Shown: positions 62,511 through 64,000 of the stretch, piece after piece | Layout of the letters: every line of letters starts with the position of its first letter | Numbering within the stretch: the first letter of the stretch is position 1 | Source: Deltaproteobacteria bacterium | Lineage (GTDB): Bacteria; Myxococcota_A; Polyangia; GCA-2747355 | DNA length: 64,000 bases | Assembly: GCA_020633415.1 (NCBI GenBank) | Contig: JACKDQ010000006.1 | Span: forward strand, 62,001 to 126,000 | Direction of reading: 5' to 3' | Position numbers and translations under genes: made by a program | The notes under the pieces: generated by a model | Told to the model about the DNA's origin: nothing | Databases searched by the model: none | What the model saw: the letters and a program-made list of their open reading frames with translations, nothing else

Positions 62511-64000
62511 CTAGTGATCGGCCCAGGCGTAGGGCCGAGCCTGCTTGATGATCAGCTCCCCCCCGGCCGCGATCTTGAACTCTAGATCCAATGTCAGGAC
62601 GCTCTCGTCAAGCTGATAAAGCGGCGCGAATCGCTGCTGGATACGCGTCGCAACTGAAAAGAGTGCGCTGACTTCGCCAGGACTAAGGATCGGAGTTGTC
62701 GGTGAAAGGCTGGAGTACCGCTGACGAGCGACCTGAACGCCGCCGCCGGGCGCGCCAACGATCACAAAGATCTCGGAAACAGCCCCATCGACAGGATTTG
62801 TCACCAAGGCGTCGCCTCGCTGAACATTGACGTACATCCCATAGAGATTTGGGTCGGTAATATTCTGCGTGATCAAAACGCCGTTGGCTCGCTCCCCCTC
62901 GTAGGCTTGGCTAACCGCAACGCCCATCTTCACCGCGCGATGGTCGATGTTCCAGTACGCCCGCTCTTCGTAGGCGCGAAAGTTCCAAACCGATCCCCAG
63001 ACCTTGGCAATCCGCTTTGACGCCGCGCCATCACCACTCGCGTAGGCTGACCGCGAAAGGTACAATCCGGCGCCGGTAAAACCTGGCAAGTCTTCAGCAT
63101 TGGTGCTCGAGCGCAGTCTTGCCTTTGCCGCGCCAAACACCTGACCGACACGCTGATCGATCTGCAGCGCGACCTCCGGCTCCAATGGTGCGTTGGTGAA
63201 AATATGGCGCACGCTGTTGAGAGACGCCTCGCGGAACTCTGTGTCCGTGACAAAAACGGGATCGAGCAGCAAGCGCTCGATGTGACGGTCAAGCGTTTCA
63301 CCGGGAACGGCTTCGCATAGCTTACCCACGCGATCACAAAGCACAGCCGTCCGACCTTCATCGACGCAGTCTGTGCGCGCCGCCTGACAGCGCGCCGCGG
63401 TGACGACCGTCTTTTCGATAAAACGCTGATAGAAGCTAAACGGCACGACGAAGCCATCAGGCGCTAATTCGCCGATCGTCTGGCGCAGCTCACCGAGGTT
63501 GGCAGCCTTCGCGCCAACAGTCTTCGAGTCCGCCCAACCGATCGTCGAGAATCGGTCCAACGTCAGGCGACTAAGGTCGGCCTCGGGCAATGTCTTCTGG
63601 CGCTTGCTGCGCTGCTCTTGCCAAAACGCCCGCGCCTCCGTCTCCGTCGCATTGCTGATCGTCCAATCGCTCGCGGTGACTTCAAAGCGGATCAATTTGC
63701 CGATAAACGGCGCAATCCGTCGATGAGATCGCGCGTTGCGCAGCGCCAAGTTGGGAGTCCCTCGAGCACGCGCCGCAACGTTGACGTGAGCCAGCGGCGT
63801 CTGCAACTGCCCGGTGATCGTGCCGCCAACGATCGGCAGGGTATTGGGCAAGCTGCCGAGCAGCACGATGTCCGTGTAGGAGAGCACCTGCGTCTCGAGA
63901 TCCTTGCTGCTCAGATTGCGCAACACGCCATAGGCCACGCCGCCGTTGAGCAGCTGCGTATCAACGCCGCCGTACAACGCCTGTTGTGTGGTCGTCGCTG
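62511..64000 (-). CDS. PEP/pyruvate-dikinase-like protein with phosphohistidine domain before ATP-grasp (5' end outside window)
   Basis: At least 496 residues; the frame runs open to 64000, so the N-terminus is missing. Near residue 60 of the visible part is GGTITGQLQTPLAHVNVAARARG, a mobile phosphohistidine loop whose catalytic His is in AHVNV. The C-terminal half is a PPDK N-terminal ATP-binding domain: VGAKAANLGELRQ, LRSSTNAEDLPGFTGAGLYLS. This order (His domain, then ATP domain) is that of glucan water dikinase rather than PEP synthase. Substrate and localisation unknown. It precedes the Cys-rich lipoprotein gene with 14 bases between, so they may be co-transcribed. Confidence 0.82.
   Translation of the reverse strand, partial: ATTTQQALYGGVDTQLLNGGVAYGVLRNLSSKDLETQVLSYTDIVLLGSLPNTLPIVGGTITGQLQTPLAHVNVAARARGTPNLALRNARSHRRIAPFIGKLIRFEVTASDWTISNATETEARAFWQEQRSKRQKTLPEADLSRLTLDRFSTIGWADSKTVGAKAANLGELRQTIGELAPDGFVVPFSFYQRFIEKTVVTAARCQAARTDCVDEGRTAVLCDRVGKLCEAVPGETLDRHIERLLLDPVFVTDTEFREASLNSVRHIFTNAPLEPEVALQIDQRVGQVFGAAKARLRSSTNAEDLPGFTGAGLYLSRSAYASGDGAASKRIAKVWGSVWNFRAYEERAYWNIDHRAVKMGVAVSQAYEGERANGVLITQNITDPNLYGMYVNVQRGDALVTNPVDGAVSEIFVIVGAPGGGVQVARQRYSSLSPTTPILSPGEVSALFSVATRIQQRFAPLYQLDESVLTLDLEFKIAAGGELIIKQARPYAWADH

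Noticed and set aside
1..64000. tRNA or rRNA genes
   Set aside because: Intergenic gaps were read for tRNA-like T-loop and cloverleaf patterns and none was found; no automated scan was possible.

Overview
The window is one gene-dense, GC-rich bacterial chromosome segment of about 54 protein genes with short intergenic gaps. I see no rRNA, tRNA, CRISPR array, prophage or intact transposase. Several features suggest a member of the Myxococcota or a related former deltaproteobacterial lineage. There are many lipoproteins with Asp/Ser/Gly-rich spacers after the lipobox. Eukaryotic-type Ser/Thr kinases, FHA proteins and sigma-54 activators are frequent, and there are DUF4388-type and PEGA-like domains and a bacterial SPRY domain. 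This is inference from gene content; no taxonomic marker was searched.

Layout. 1-5.2 kb: class V aminotransferase (cut by the window edge), HAD phosphatase, cyclophilin lipoprotein, small secreted lipocalin-like protein, then a ribosome-hibernation-factor/SpoT-like HD hydrolase pair and divergent nhaR. 5.2-13.5 kb: ECF sigma factor overlapping a Ser/Thr kinase with a beta-propeller, divergent S41-peptidase lipoprotein, PAS protein, SPRY lipoprotein and another lipoprotein. 14-19.5 kb: regulators (XRE protein, NtrC-type activator, CBS-REC protein, PAS histidine kinase). 19.5-29.4 kb: housekeeping (RNase R, an AblB-like acetyltransferase, MgtE, ValS, a short FtsH). 29.4-42 kb: surface and secreted proteins (LamG lipoprotein, metzincin-like lipoprotein, amidohydrolase, barrel-like protein, Ntn amidohydrolase, HhH protein), a fusion of a GspE/MshE N-terminal domain to an Hsp70 ATPase domain, and a DUF2760 protein.

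42-49 kb: carboxypeptidase-regulatory/PDZ protein, argG-argH, Cys-rich lipoprotein, dtd, TPR lipoprotein and an apparently frameshifted lipoprotein gene. 49-54.6 kb: a second signalling island (FHA-DUF4388 protein, cyclic-nucleotide-binding protein, transmembrane pseudokinase, FHA-sigma-54 activator). 54.8-58.5 kb: cysK-cysE and two zinc-ribbon proteins. 58.4-64 kb: second class V aminotransferase, acyl-CoA carboxylase carboxyltransferase with a PilZ-like partner, a 100-bp near-perfect palindrome, a lipoprotein, and a dikinase-like protein running off the right edge.

The most notable items are the MshEN-Hsp70 fusion, the FHA/pseudokinase island, the palindromic REP/MITE-like element with a second half copy that supplies the end of an XRE gene, the hibernation-factor plus (p)ppGpp-hydrolase operon, the metzincin with a distant third ligand, and the dikinase whose domain order resembles glucan water dikinase.
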